NCBI GenBank assembly: GCA_023078555.1
Contig: CM041201.1
Span: 2,611,713 to 2,675,712 of the forward strand
Origin: Ulva prolifera
Taxonomy: Eukaryota; Chlorophyta; Ulvophyceae; Ulvales; Ulvaceae
DNA length: 64,000 nucleotides
Direction of reading: 5' to 3'
Positions 12,036 through 24,200 of this stretch are shown here, in pieces. The translations under genes and the position numbers were made by a program. Positions within the stretch are counted from its first letter, which is position 1. Every line of letters begins with the position of its first letter. The notes under the pieces are model-generated. The model was not told the DNA's origin and made no database searches. It saw only the letters and a list, made by a program, of their open reading frames with translations.

Positions 12036-15000
12036 CTACATGATTGCGCAGCAGGAGGGTGGCGGCTCGTAGAGTTCAGTCGGCTTGTGCTGTTCGGACG
12101 TGCTGGCGTGGCGGCGGCCGGAGCGCGCGGCGCGCACCGCGAGCAGCCCAGCGTGCACCGCCTCCGCCGTCGACCGCTCCCCAGGGTCCAGCTTCAGGCA
12201 GCTCCTCAGCACCGCCTGCACAGACCCCCCACCCCCCGGTCATGGCATCTCCAGGGTCACCATGGAGCGCACTGCTGCTAGATGGGTGCGAACGCGCCCT
12301 GCCTCTACGTGATTGCCGCGGATTCTCGGAGAGCCGGAGGCTGATCAGATGGAGTACTGCCACATGCGGACGGACAGGGTGGTCACAGACACTGGCATGC
12401 GTGCGCATTCATGTGCACTTACTGCAGAACACGGTGAGAAGCGTGAGCGCCGCCGGGGTCACGCCCCGGCACCCCCAGCCGCAGAGTCTGTGCCAAGCCC
12501 GCACGTCAACAGCACGTGCTCAACGCAGATGCGCAGGATGCACCGACCACCGCATGAGCCCCATGCATGCACACACGCGCACCTGCAGCTCCTGCGGCAT
12601 GTCGCTGTGGTCGAGGTCGCGCAGCACGCCGATGTCGCCGGCACGCATGCGCTGCATGATCTGCGCCTCGTGCTGCCCGGCGCACGGCTGCCGGCCCGTC
12701 CACGCGTGCAGCAGCGTCACCCCGAGCGCCCAGATGTCCACCGCCGCCGTGTACGCCGAGCTCTGGATGAACACGTTCTCGAGCTGCTCCGGCGCCTTGC
12801 AGGCGGGGTAGCGGTCGATGCTGCCGAGCTTCGCGAGGCGCACGGTGTCGGCGCTTGAGCGCACGACGGTCGCGGGGCAGATCTCATAGTGCACGCAGCC
12901 CGCCGCGTGCCACGAGTACACGCACTCTGCCAGCTGCAGTGCCATCGTGAGCTGCACAGCAGAAGCCATATCCAGGCCCAGAGGTTTGTCTCATACGGTC
13001 ATGCCTGGGGCCAGTGGAACGCCCGTAAACACGCGTGAGCGCACGGCCACGAGGCAGAGGCAAAGACAACCGGAGCCTGGACCAGGCACTACTGTCATGT
13101 CAGATATAAACCAAGGCAGTAGGCTGGGAGCGCCCCCGCACCACGCATTGCACGCCCGATCAGCTGATGGAGTCGTGCACAGGTGCGCGCACGTGCGAAC
13201 CTCCTCACGGGCCTGACACGTGTGCACACACGCCACACGTGTCATGATCACACACAGCTGCCCCCGAGGAGGGACACGCCCAGCGCAGCACCCACGGCCG
13301 CGGCACCCCCAAGCACCGAACGCCCGTGGGGCGAAGGGGAATTAGACAACACTGGACCGGCGCTGCGGGTGGGAGGCGTACCCACTCCTGCTCGTGCGGC
13401 CGGCCGTCGGGCCGCCGCTTCGTCCACTGCGCCAGCGTCGAGTCAAAGGTGTCGGTGATGATGCGCACGCAGCCCCCGGCCGCGTCGTCCTGCACGGCAC
13501 GCACCGGCAGGATGCTCGTGCGCAGCCGCGCCATCCACCGGCAGTGGTCGAGGGCCTCCTGGAGCGCCACCTCGCGCAGCCGCGGCGCGGCCGCCCCGGC
13601 GTCGTCGCGCGTCGGGATGACCTTGATCGCGACGTGCGACCGCCCGCCGTCCCTCGAGACGAGCACGCCTGCAGCGACCGCGGGGGCTGAGGCGCTGCGC
13701 TTCGGAAACAGCATTTGTGAGATACGGCAGGCTTTGGCAATAATGCATGAGTCTTCAAAACCCAACATACGGCTTTGTTGCTCGTAGAGCGCGTGCAGGC
13801 GCGAACAGTATATCATATCATGTAAATTGATCTACTTGATGCTAGTTTGTATGTCAATGGCGGCGCATGCACGATGGAATTGAAGGGTCGGGGGTCACAT
13901 GAGGGCCGTGTCGATAGCTGGACGTGTGTTACAAAGACCGATTTGCCGAGGCAAGTAGCAGCGCCAGGGCAACACACAACGCCAATGCCACTGCCGTCGG
14001 TGGATGCAGGCACAGCAAGTCAAAGCGGATGTGTGTGGCTGTGTGTGGCGTACAGTGGCTGGGGGCTTGTGATGAACGGTGCCGCAAGGTTGCGCTGAAG
14101 GAGCCTGTGGTCTCAGTGTCATAGCACGGGCTGCAACCGCCGAAGCAGGAAGATATTGTGCACTGAACAAGGACAAGTTGAACAGGAAAACATGTGTCTT
14201 AATCTTGATCAAGTAGACAGCCACGAGCGCATCTGAAGCTTCACCTTCACTGCCACAGGTCTCAGGTGAAGATGTGTCACAGGCGTACCTCTGTGGATGG
14301 GGCCAGTCCGGCTTGTTGAGCAAGCGTGGGGCTCCACGTCTGCAATGCAGTAGCCATGCTGCTCAAGGCCATACTCCTGCATCAAAGCCTGCCATGCTGG
14401 GGACTCCGCGCCAGGAAGTCGGCTTCCTGAGCCACTTTGAGCATCCAAAGCTGCTGAGATTTCTCCCAACCCGCTCAGGTCCCTTGACTCTCTCAGTCTG
14501 GGCGAGACGACGCAGGCATCCGTGTGAGTCGCAGGGCGCAGCGGGATGTGGTCCAGTGGTTGGAGCTTGGCGTCAGGACTGTTCTGAGCATCCATGTTAC
14601 TTCCGCTTGGGGTCGCGTGGCGACTGGAAGTCGCCATGATGGCATCGACCAGAGCGTAGTTCACTTTGTAGCCGTGCAAGAACGCATGCGGTAGATCAGA
14701 CATGTCCAATGGACATCTGGGCGTACTTGAACGCAGAATCTGCGACATTCAAGACCAAAATTTCATGTGTTGCAATCTGCTGATGAACTCTCTAGACGAT
14801 CCAGGCTCGTTGATCAACATGTGCAGACACTACGGTGTCTGCGTCACGATAGCTGTCACGATTGACCTCGGCTGTGAAGGAAATGCACAAACACTGTCGC
14901 ACCTGCTCTAATGCCTGCCGGGATACAGTGTGACCACATGGAAGCACATATGGTCGGTATATGCCATCGACAGTGAAGTGCTCGTCTAGGACGGGACATG

Positions 15001-15136
15001 TCAGAGCCGAAGCCATCCGCTGTGTGCGCCCATGAGCATCGTCAGCTGAAGCCGCCGACTCGGAAGCATAGGGAGCAACAGATTTCATGGCTGTAGCAAC
15101 AGGGCGTGGTGACATGTCCATAGCACCTTGTGACAT
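12036..15136 (-). CDS. RING-like domain plus pseudokinase with CaaX box
   Basis: Inferred exons (minus): 15136-14903, 14739-14289, 13668-13382, 12951-12583, 12215-12036; 506 residues, all phases consistent. Residues about 47-95 form a degenerate RING/U-box: CPVLDEHF, then RPYVLPCGHTVSRQALEQ, then RCPLDMSDL and KVNYALVDA, with Cys-Gly-His but without the usual second Cys, as in RMND5/GID2-type RINGs. A kinase fold follows: VAIKVI keeps the ATP-site Lys; the catalytic loop is HYEICPATVV instead of HRDxKPxN; the DFG position reads GSID; KAPEQL and DIWALG are kept. So the ATP-binding Lys and scaffold persist but the catalytic Asp and Asn are gone, i.e. a predicted pseudokinase. The protein ends SCCAIM, a classical farnesylation CaaX box, so membrane attachment is likely. 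A possible E3 scaffold or receptor adaptor; the true role is unknown. Plant KEG also joins RING and kinase, but differs otherwise. Confidence 0.8.
13922..14035 (-). mobile_element. Family A copy in pseudokinase intron
   Basis: Begins TGTTACAAAGACCG at about 13927 followed by AGGCAAGTAGCAGCGCC, the reverse-oriented conserved end of family A. A weak flanking match (GCTGGACGTGTGT left, GCGGATGTGTGT right) may be a decayed target duplication. It lies in the intron between exons 2 and 3 of the pseudokinase gene. Confidence 0.45.
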
Positions 15137-17095
15137 TGCTGTGCAAGAGTCGGACGTATGACGAAGCTCCAGGAGCGAATACGTCGCGCGACTCTTATCT
15201 CAACAGAAGATGGCAGATAAAACGATCGAAAGATAGCAGCGTGTGCATCAGCATTACTTGTGTATCGTGCTAATTGTGAGACATAGTGTTCTCGGAAGCA
15301 GGTCGCTCAGAAAGCAAAACGTCCCGTCAAGGCCTAGGCCGCAGAATGTCAAGGCGGTGCCGAATATTCGCCATTCGGCTGCCAAGCCGCCGAGTACCCC
15401 TTACATGAACAATCGAAGACCCAAAACCAGAAGTCAAGGACCCACCCCCAGCTGAGCCCATGAGCGCCTCGAGCCAGGCCCATCTGCAGTTGCCGCGCCT
15501 CTTCATATGCATGGCCTCCATGGAGCTACAGCAACGCTTTTCACCGCGTCCAGGTGGGCATCGGATTCATCTGCGAGATACGTCGTCCTCGTTCACACCG
15601 CTCGTTTAATGCCAAGTACACAGGTCAAAGGCAAGGCTGCCAGTGCAAGTGATGACGAAGACCACATCCCATGTTCCGCTGGGTTTCTTACATCAGGCCA
15701 GCCTTGACAGGTGACTTCCACACCCAGCACGAATACCCCGTGAATGCGCATGCAAAGGAAGTCGCGGTGCACCTGGATCCGACTCTTGATCATCAATGGT
15801 CGGTCGCTGTTCTTTGCGCTGAGCGATGAAAGTTCCCGACATGGCTGACACGTGCGCATGGGGCTTGAGAATTCGAGCACAGTTTTATGCCTTGAAAGGG
15901 TCGCGACCTGTCTTACGATTTAGGCGCCACCAACACGCTGAGGCGGCGCGTACGGTGGTGCATGTTGCAACGTGCTGCTCTGCTCGTGGCCCCGCGTGGG
16001 GTGGCGGAGGAGACTCGCACTACTGAGAACACGGTGGCTGAGGAAACTTGCACGCACTCGAGCAGCCACTCAATTTGCGATGCCGACGATACACGGCGCC
16101 AGCCTGTGTACAGCCTGTCGGGGTTTGTTACAATGCGTAAGGTGCCCTCGCCACGGAAACGCGACCGCAGTCATGCGCAACAGCACCGTCGTCGCCGTCG
16201 ACCCTCGAACACAAGCAAAAGACATTGCACTACCGTTCTGCGCTGTCGCCTACATGAACGCTCACATCAATGTCGAGTCATTGAACCATGTTCAAGAGAC
16301 GTGGCATTGATGCTGCGCACTGTGTAGCCTTCGCGGCAGCAGCTGAGAGCACCGCGCATGCAATCATTTGTAACTTGCAATTTCATTGTGCTTTGGCCGT
16401 TACCCAGGCCTGTGCGCATGCTTGGCGTGGCACCGCCGCGCCTGTATGGCCTGGCGCAACATTTTCGACCCCAAGGATTGCAAATCCTGCACTCGATCGG
16501 CCTGAAACCATACACTGGCTAATATCGTTGCGTACCGCGGACATCGCTGGTCAGTGCTTGCTTCGCGAATCTGAAGCCGGGGGTGCACATTCAGGCATGT
16601 TGAATTTTGATCGTCCGTGGCGCATTTGGGCCTCGGCAAGCGCTTTGGCTGCTCACACAAGCAGCGATTACGCAATTGTTGACATGCCCTGGATCACGTC
16701 ATTCCCGGGGCGCGTCTCGATCGAGCGTCGTCGCTCAACGACATGCCAGCCTCCTACCATACGCATTCTTTCATGCACTGACTGCAGCCGCAGCCACACC
16801 CACATGTATCGCTCCAGTGACCAACATCTATCCAGGCCAGCCGAAGCGCAAATGGATTGGTTTATGTATGTGTAACGGGACCTGTGCAGCACGTACAAGT
16901 AAACAGCTGTTGGCAGGCACCAACGCATCCTGTTTTCGCTCAAATATCAGGCATAGCTCAACGATCAGACACTACATAGGCCAGCGCATGCGCACGCCTT
17001 GGTTCTTTTGCCATTCTCACTCTGTCAGCGTACAGTCATGAAAAGCAGTCACATAATTTCAGTCATCTGCAAGAAAGGCGCTCAACTGCCACACG
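15137..17095. other. No gene supported
   Basis: Short ORFs on both strands have no recognisable motif and no codon bias like the confirmed exons. The first few hundred bases probably include the promoter of the minus-strand pseudokinase gene that starts at 15136. Confidence 0.4.
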
Positions 17096-17260
17096 CTCCC
17101 CCACGGAGTGCCTGCTTGTGCCCTGCGGTGCTGCCTGCCTCTCTGGCTTTGGCCTTGTAACACACTCCACACGGCTGCAGTACCTGGGACACCCCCCCCC
17201 CCCCCCCCCCCCCCCCCAACAAACTCTGTCCCTCTGTCCTTGCAACACGCTCCACAACAA
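17096..17260 (+). mobile_element. Family A partial copies with poly-C tract
   Basis: A plus-oriented conserved end (GGCTTTGGCCTTGTAACA) finishes at about 17161. A second truncated end (CTCTGTCCTTGCAACA) finishes at about 17246. Between them is an uninterrupted run of 26 C at 17192-17217. The flanks after the two ends resemble each other (ACACTCCACACGG and ACGCTCCACAACA), suggesting one copy inserted beside another. Confidence 0.45.
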
Positions 17261-17560
17261 AAGACACCCACATGAAACACAATTCCACTCTCACTACTTG
17301 CTTCTACAGCTCGGTCTTGTGCGGATCTGCCGCTGGTGGCTGTGCCTCGGCTTCAGGTTGCCGTTCACACCGAGTTGCGTCAGGTTTGCAGCCTGGGAAG
17401 AGCTGCCTGAGGTTGCTCCAGCCGCGCTCCTTGAAGCACGCGCACCGCTGCTCGGCCTTGCCCGCAACCATCTCTGTCAGTATCCGGGGGTACATATCAT
17501 CACTACACCATACCTCCGACCCTGCACATATGGAGCAAAGATGGTGCTCTGGAGGTGTGT

Positions 17561-17779
17561 CACACGGGGGCGTGTGTGGGTTTGGGTTTGTGGGTGTGTG
17601 GGTCTGTGCGTGTGTGTGCTGGTGTGTGGGTGTGTGCTTGGCGGTCTGCGGATCTGTGTCGCTTGCTGCGCCGGTGATGGGTGCGATGTTCGTGGGTGTC
17701 TTGGTGTTTGCTTCGTCTGCTTGCTCCTTTCGCGGTGCTGCCCGACTTGCTGCCTTTGTCCTTGTAACACACGGGGGCG
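17561..17779 (+). mobile_element. Family A retroposon-like insertion, with 12-bp TSD
   Basis: The body, 17573-17767, is G/T-rich and ends GCTGCCTTTGTCCTTGTAA. It is flanked by a perfect 12-bp direct repeat CACACGGGGGCG at 17561-17572 and 17768-17779. The body matches the copy at 5161-5325. Confidence 0.7.
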
Positions 17780-17807
17780 GCGAGCACAGCCGGGAGGGGA
17801 GGGCATG

Positions 17808-17862
17808 TGTGTTACGAGGACAAACGTCGGAGAGGCCGGTAGCACCACTGGGGAAGAACACA
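17808..17862 (-). mobile_element. Family A partial copy, inverted
   Basis: Starts GTGTGTTACGAGGACAAACG and continues GGAGAGGCCGGTAGCACCAC, the reverse complement of the conserved family A end. It is directly followed by the family B repeat. Confidence 0.5.
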
Positions 17863-17869
17863 AGGTTTG

Positions 17870-18117
17870 AGGACGGTGTGAAAGCTACCCCCTCCGTTTC
17901 AGGAGGTCGTGGGTTCGATTCTGCGTGCGCTTTGGGGAATCGAAACGGCCATGCGTGACCACCTCGCTTAGCACAGGAGGAGGCCCTGTGAGTTGCGTAC
18001 GGTCGTCTGAGGGGGGTTTCCAGGTGGTTTACCCCTTCGGCAGATGTGGTCCCGTTAACTCGGAGTTGTCAACGTCCAATAGGATATGGCTCAGTAAATT
18101 CAGATTTACTTTACTCT
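17870..18117 (-). repeat. Family B dispersed repeat with tRNA-like B box
   Basis: Contains GTGGGTTCGATTCTGC at about 17907, close to the Pol III B-box consensus, preceded by a small hairpin (CCTCC...GGAGG). The far end, read on the minus strand, is AGTAAAGTAAATCTGAAT and ACTGAGCCATATCC, which recurs at 26857-26990 and 35514-35570. The middle (CCAGGTGGTTTACCCC) resembles 29045-29080. No intact cloverleaf can be drawn, so this looks like a tRNA-derived SINE rather than a tRNA gene. Confidence 0.45.
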
Positions 18118-18289
18118 ACAAGCACAGCAATGCGGTGACTGGGCGCCGTGTTCGGGGTCGCTGTCGGTGAGCATCTCCTGTCATGCGTGCGTTGGGGAGT
18201 TGGCGTGCTTGTTCGTTGCCGTGGCGGTGGTACCGGCCACTCCGGCTTTGTCCTTGCATCACAAACACAGCAATGCAACCAGGCGCCGT
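18118..18289 (+). mobile_element. Family A copy with long diverged TSD
   Basis: The body 18150-18260 ends CCGGCTTTGTCCTTGCATC. The flanks 18118-18149 and 18261-18289 are similar (both contain CACAGCAATGC and GGCGCCGT), consistent with a diverged target duplication of about 29-32 bp. Confidence 0.55.
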
Positions 18290-18937
18290 CATACGTCAAC
18301 TCCGTCCGTGGGTCCCGTGCGCAGCAGGACGGCCACACATTCTACGCCCAGGGCCGCCACACACACCCCAATCCTGAGCCTGAAAGGAGGGCTTGTGCAT
18401 GGCGGCACTGGGTGGTTGCGTAATGGTGCACCTGAGGTGGCGAGTTACATGGTGCCCCGTGGGTGTGGTCGCTGCTGCGGAGATGGAGGTGGCCGTGTAT
18501 GCTTCCCATGTTTAACATAACGGGTACGTAGCTTATCCAGCTGGACCAGCTGCTTCATGGTGTGCTGGTCGGTTAGAAGCAATACTTTAATTCAGGCATG
18601 GCACATGCAAGCCTACATGCCACAGCCAGTGCATGTCTACACGCCACAGGCAGACCTGCCGAAACAGACTGTTGTATCAGAAGAGATTCTTTGCTGTGTC
18701 TGTCTGTGCTGTTCACTCTTCTGTAACACTGATGCCGTCCATCATCACATTGCAGCAATCACACATGGCTGCGCTGTTGCATGTGCATGCACGGCCATTG
18801 TGCTTCTGCAAGATATGCACATGAAAATGAAACAAGCTCCACACGGCAGGCAATGAACTCTATGTGAACTGTGCATGCCAGCATTCATCGTCCGCGTTTT
18901 GTTAGATGGAATGGCGGCGATAGTGCCAGCTGCTGAT
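18290..18937. other. No gene supported; possible 3' end of CYB5D2-like gene
   Basis: No motif-bearing ORF. The minus-strand neuferricin-like gene may have an undetected last exon here, because the family normally continues about 70 residues beyond the last exon I can recognise. Confidence 0.35.
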
Positions 18938-20811
18938 TCAGGTCCAGCAAAGGTCACCAGTGCGACCAAGGCCGTTGGCAACAGAGGCTACTGCCTCGAG
19001 CATACCTTTTGAGGACGACCAGCGGGAGCTGCAGTTTGGATACGCGAGGCGCTTGTTCTTTCGCTCCTCCACAGCGGCTTTGTGCCTGGCTGTGGCCTCC
19101 CACATGCGCTTCGACAGGGCGGTCGGGACTCCCTGCTCATTGAAGAAAGACCCGACCACACGGCCCTTGTACTTATACTCCTGCAAGCCTTGGAATGTTG
19201 ACATTCACATGGTGTGGGTGAAGCATATACCTCAAGGCTGACCATCAAAGGCTGCACGGCCTCGTGAATTTTTAAAAAGTGCAAAGCAATATGGATGCTG
19301 CTGAAGATCGGGAAGTCCAGAGGGGTCACCTTTAGGTAAAAGTCCTTCCAGTGCATCAAGCCATGGAATTGCTCATCTGTGAAGTCTTCAACGTCATCGT
19401 TCAAATCGTCTTTGAACTTGCCAGTGAGGTATGCTCGTGATGCATCCCTACCAGTGAAGAAGTCGTAGCCCCCCTTTTCACCTGTGCGCAAGCTTCGCAT
19501 CATGCTGCTTCCGGCGTATGGCACTGAGTTTGTGCAGCAAACATCGCTCTACTGCGGCTCTACTGCAGGTCAACTGTACATTCTGCCTGCGCCGCGGCAT
19601 TTGCCACAATTTGTCACCTCCAGAGGGTCTACTGCGCCATACGCGTGAATCACGTGTGAATCAACAGTGCAGCAAAACAACTCGGGTTGTCTACGTCCAC
19701 TGTGTGGACCCCGTGCCGATTGACAGAAGCGTCATGAACACGTGCTGTTGGCACTTCACCACCACAATCAATTTAACAGAAACAATGGAAATCGCATGAC
19801 TTACATGACTCACTCACAATTGTTCATCATGCAGTCGATTCGAACAAGTACTATGTAAGGTTTGGTTCCATTTGTCATCGCCATATCTCGAGCATGACCG
19901 TGGCATACACGCTCAGCTGATGACCGGTCGAGGATGCCAATGGAAAGTGAGATTTCTTGTGTGTGTGCATTTGCTGCTTTAGAGTGGGCTGTGAGGGCAA
20001 CGAATGATTACGCTTGCATGGTCTACGTGCTCATTCATTGGCCCCCAGCCAGCCGTTTCTGCAAGATTAGTGCATGAGGGAACTCGGTGCTCACCGTAAT
20101 AGTTCTTTGCTGACGAGACATCATACACCTCCCCTGCAATGGCAAGCCAGATTGACCTGCTGCTTGACCCATGCTGGGCAAGCTGCTCCGGTGTGTATAT
20201 GTACTGCATGCAAAGAAGCAAATCTGACCCAAGCCGGCACTATAGATGTGCAATGCGGTGAGAAATATAATTTCCACTTGGCCGGTATCGTTCCAGATCA
20301 GCGCAATATGAATCTGTGAAAGTGGTGCAATGCGGAGGGTCAATTGGGAGGAGCGTACGAAGTTCTGACCGCTGCTCTGCCAATACGTGATGTACATCCG
20401 ATATGCAAATAAGAGGATGCCCAAAGTGGAGGTTATGAGTAGAATAGCTTTCATCCCCATTGGCTGAGATGGTGCATTCTTGGGGAGATTGCCCTTCTCT
20501 TGTTGTGCAGCAGCCCATTTCCGTTTGGCAATTCTTGAAGCCTTGCTCGATACAAACTCCTTCTCAGCAGGTCCACAAGTCGCGTTCTCTGCAAGCTGTT
20601 CATCACCATGATGCGGGTGTCGGAAGGTTGTGTACAGGCCACTCAGGCCTCCCATCGACAGGGAGCGTAGCCTTTCCCAGGACTGAATATGAAGCCTATT
20701 CTGATAGAGCTTTGACCTTTGCAAGATCGCCATAGTGTAGTTCACAACAAGGTCATATCGTACCATCGTCCTCCAGGCCCTCCACCGGTCGCCTAGCCCT
20801 GGGCTGTCCAT
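18938..20811 (-). CDS. CYB5D2: Neuferricin-like cytochrome b5/MAPR heme protein
   Basis: Inferred exons: 20811-20359, 20203-20095, 19481-19330, 19180-19006 (or reading on to a stop at 18938). The N-terminal exon carries a basic region and a signal-anchor helix MKAILLITSTLGILLFAYRM. Next comes the heme-binding fold of the membrane-associated progesterone receptor family: YTPEQLAQHG, IWLAIAGEVYDVSSAKNYYG, YDFFTGRDASRAYLTG, then DDVEDFTDEQF, HWKDFYLK, YKYKGRVVGSFFNEQGVPT, and the neuferricin-specific tail YPNCSSRWSSSKG. Tyr and Asp residues typical of MAPR heme ligation are present. Splice phases fit. The exact N-terminus is unsure (ATG at 20811 or 20733; an extra upstream exon is possible) and the C-terminal Cys-rich part is missing from the model. 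Divergent from APC4, 480 bp apart. Confidence 0.88.
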
Positions 20812-21291
20812 TTGCCGACTCTTTGAGCTGTGTCACAATAGCGGCAGCGGAGTTGCCATGGTCGGAGGAGAGATTATCCTGCTCCGCGATTTCGGTGTCA
20901 GCAGCGGTAGGCATCTTTGCGTTCCAGCGCGACTTCGTGATCGCAGTAAACGGTGCACAATGAGCGATGAATCCAGGAAGTTGAAACCCAACACAATGGT
21001 CGAGCATGGACTTCAGTAAACAAGCAAGCCCCCGAGTTCAGCAAGCACTGTGTGTGCTGGAGCTGCGGGGACTCGACCTGCCGATGCACCAACGCCACCA
21101 CATCACATCACTGAGCTCAGCTGAGGAGTTTGAATTCACGCTCAAACCGCAGAGAGGACCTCCCGCTGCAGGGCAGACCAAAAATCGAGCTTCATGCCAC
21201 ACTGTGTGTTCCTGTTTTGTTGCAGAGATTCTGTGCGGCCGACAATATCTAGTGACAGCTTGAACACGGAGGTCTCGGCAGAATTCCTGCG
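20812..21291. promoter_or_regulatory. Shared upstream region of CYB5D2-like and APC4 genes
   Basis: 480 bp between two divergent start codons, so promoters of both genes must be here or overlap the first exons. Small ORFs on both strands (e.g. minus 20753-21007) could be 5' exons. I see no certain core promoter element. Confidence 0.4.
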
Positions 21292-24200
21292 ATGCCTTTT
21301 CTGCTCTCCAGCGACAAAACTGTTATCAATGCAGTAGACCAAGCAGCATGGAGCCCCGGAAAGGACTTGATCGCTTGTTTGACTCAAGACAGCCAGCTAC
21401 ATGCTTACAGAGAATTCCCCAGCTTCCAGCGCATTTGGGCTTTGTCCTTCCAGAGTGAACCAACAGCTATTTGCTGGCGTCCTGATGGTGTTCACCTGGC
21501 GGTTGGTCACGAAGATGGCAGCATTTCGATCATCGATGCGGAGAATGGCAACACCGAGATGCAGGTTCGTGAGTGTGACGTCAACGCAGAAACAACATGC
21601 GCGCAATCAAGATCGGCGATTCATGAGTCAGCGTCTTGACTGCAGACTCGTCCTCAGACGCGGCCGATCGCCTGTCTAGCTTGGACGTCTGCTCCGCTGA
21701 AACGGGACTCCCAAGCTAGACTGACCCACGACATGTGGGCAAGGTATAAAAGGCATTGCCCATGGACTGAACCGCAAGAGGGTGTTCAGCCAAATCGTCC
21801 GGTATCCGGCGATGCGCAATGCCCTGCGCCGAGCCAGCGTGACTTTGAAGTGCTCGACATCCTGTGCAGCGCTGACACGGCAGGTGCGCATGCTCGACCT
21901 CCCCAACCAGTCACGGGTACTCTGCACTGGAGCGCTTTCGGTGCATAATTGCATATGCTTGATGATTGAAAGTGTGCGTGTCACCGCAGGAGAGGTGTGC
22001 ATGGCAGCGTTTGGACACTACATCTTCCTGCGCTTCAACATGCCGGCACTTCTAGCTCAAGAACTTGATGGTCATGTTGGACACGCACCAGATTGTGTGC
22101 CCCAGCAGATGGTTCTGTGCCCAGGCTTGTCTCGTCTGTTCATCACCTATGGCACAAGCGCCGACACATCGCAGCCAGGTGTGCAGCCACAGCAGTGGCC
22201 CTTCCACGTCACACCCACTCAGCAGTAGCTCTATGCGTGCACAACCACAACGCCCGCACGTTCATAGCATCACAATGAATTTTGTGGACTATCTGACGGG
22301 CTATTGGACCAGCCAAACGCGCCATCCTCCTGACGCCCTCACAGTCACGCATTTTGAGCATAAAGAACCATAACTTGTCTGACAACGTTCCCTGGCACAT
22401 CAGCACCAACCCTCTATCACCTCAGCCAAAATCCTGCCACCCCTGCACACCTCAAGGCCTCAGGTGCGCCCCATCAGATACGACCCCTGCACAATCGATA
22501 CCCCGGTGCCTGTGCTCCAGGGACGCAGGGCATGGTCGCGTGCTCGCTGCTGATGCTCAGTTCCCGCCTGCGGGAGCTGCACTGCCTGCTCATCATCGCC
22601 TCGGCGCTCCGCCACCACCTCGCGGCCTGCAGGGCGGCCATGCAGCGCCTCGACCGCAACGTGCAGGCCGCCCGCAAGGCCCTCATCAAGGTGCTGGCGC
22701 AGTTCGAGGTCGAGGGGGTGATGCAGACCGACTCCGCGGCCCGGTGGCCTCTCGTCAGCGCCGCCCTCCGCCAGGAACTGCAGGTGCGCCGCCCACAGCC
22801 ACATGCCTTGCAAACACGCACCTCCACGTGCCAGCGAAGAGAATTTGTTTACTGGAGTCGATGAGGGAGGTTATCGCGGCAGGGAAGCAGTGTTGCGCTT
22901 TGGCCCCGTGACAAGGCCTGATTGTACAGCGCTCATGGGTGTGCATGGGTGACGCAGCTGCAGCAACGCCAGCGTGATCGGTGCTCACAACGCAGAGCCC
23001 GTCCTGTGCAGCTGCTCGTTGTTGCCGCTGTCTGCACCTGATGCAGCGCGCTCACTGCGCTCATCTCTGCGCGGCCGTTCCACCACCATTCGAGTCCACC
23101 AGATGCCCGAAGGAGCTCTGCAGTCCCGGGGAAGCTGCCGGTGCCGGAGCGGGGTGCCGGAGGCGGGGTTCATCGACATAAAAAGAAAAAAAATCCGCGG
23201 AACGATCGGATTCTCCACAGCGCCCCCCCCCGTCAATCTATCCAGCAGTCACAGAACGCCGTGCTGGCGCGTGTGTGCAGGCGCTGTTTGGCCGCGGCGC
23301 AACGTCGCCGGAGCTCGTCACGCTGCTCTCCACGCGCCCGGGCGAGCACGGCTTGAAGCAGGCGGCCCGGACGATCGACGCAAGCCTCAGCGCCGCCCAC
23401 GCCACTGCCGTGCAGCTGCACGCCGCGCTGCAGCGGTCCGCGCTGCTGCTGGAGGACCTCGGGGGCGCCATCGCTGGCAGCGCCGCCCTCGCCGACTGCG
23501 GCATCGAGGTGCGCTGTCGCCGTTCGCCACCGACGGCACTGCGCTGATCTGTGGTCGAGGTATCTGTAACGAATGCGGACAGAAAGTCCTGTCTCGGACT
23601 GTCCCAATTGATCACCCACTCACATTTGGCCCAGGTCATCCGATGGGGTCCCTGATGCGGTAGGACCTTACATGTGACTAGCATCTGGTGCATCTGATTG
23701 CGGCGTGGGCAAGCGGGTAGCGCAGATAGGTGGACGCGGGCCGCATCGCCCGAGCATGGGTGATCGCTGCAAGTGCGACAATCTCATGCATCTTCCACGC
23801 GCAGCCATTGCACTCGTCGGGCTGAATGTGCAGACGGCGACGCCTCGCCGTGTGCCTTGCTGCTTTGCCATACAACGTTCGACCACATGTGGTTTTTACA
23901 TGTCTCACACTGTGAGGGCTTCACGTGAGCAGGCCGCGATGCGTTGCCGTGTGCCTTGCTGCTCTGCCAACAGCGGTCCAGCTTGGTCCAACTGGTCCAA
24001 CTAGAAGCGGTTTTAGTACAGCCTTTGTACGTGTACACACGTGTTTGTTGTGGGGTTTGTGCATGCTTCACATATGCAGGCTGAGGAGGTGGAGGCGGTG
24101 AAGGCCGACGGCCTACGGCTGCTCGTGCGGCTGGAGCGCGCGCAACGCATGGTCACGGACACCTCGCGCCTGCACCGCGTCTTCTTCCAGGAGCTCGTGT

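Noticed and set aside
17870-17945. Candidate tRNA gene around the GTTCGATTC motif
   Set aside because: T-stem does not pair, no acceptor stem or D-arm can be drawn; more likely a SINE head.
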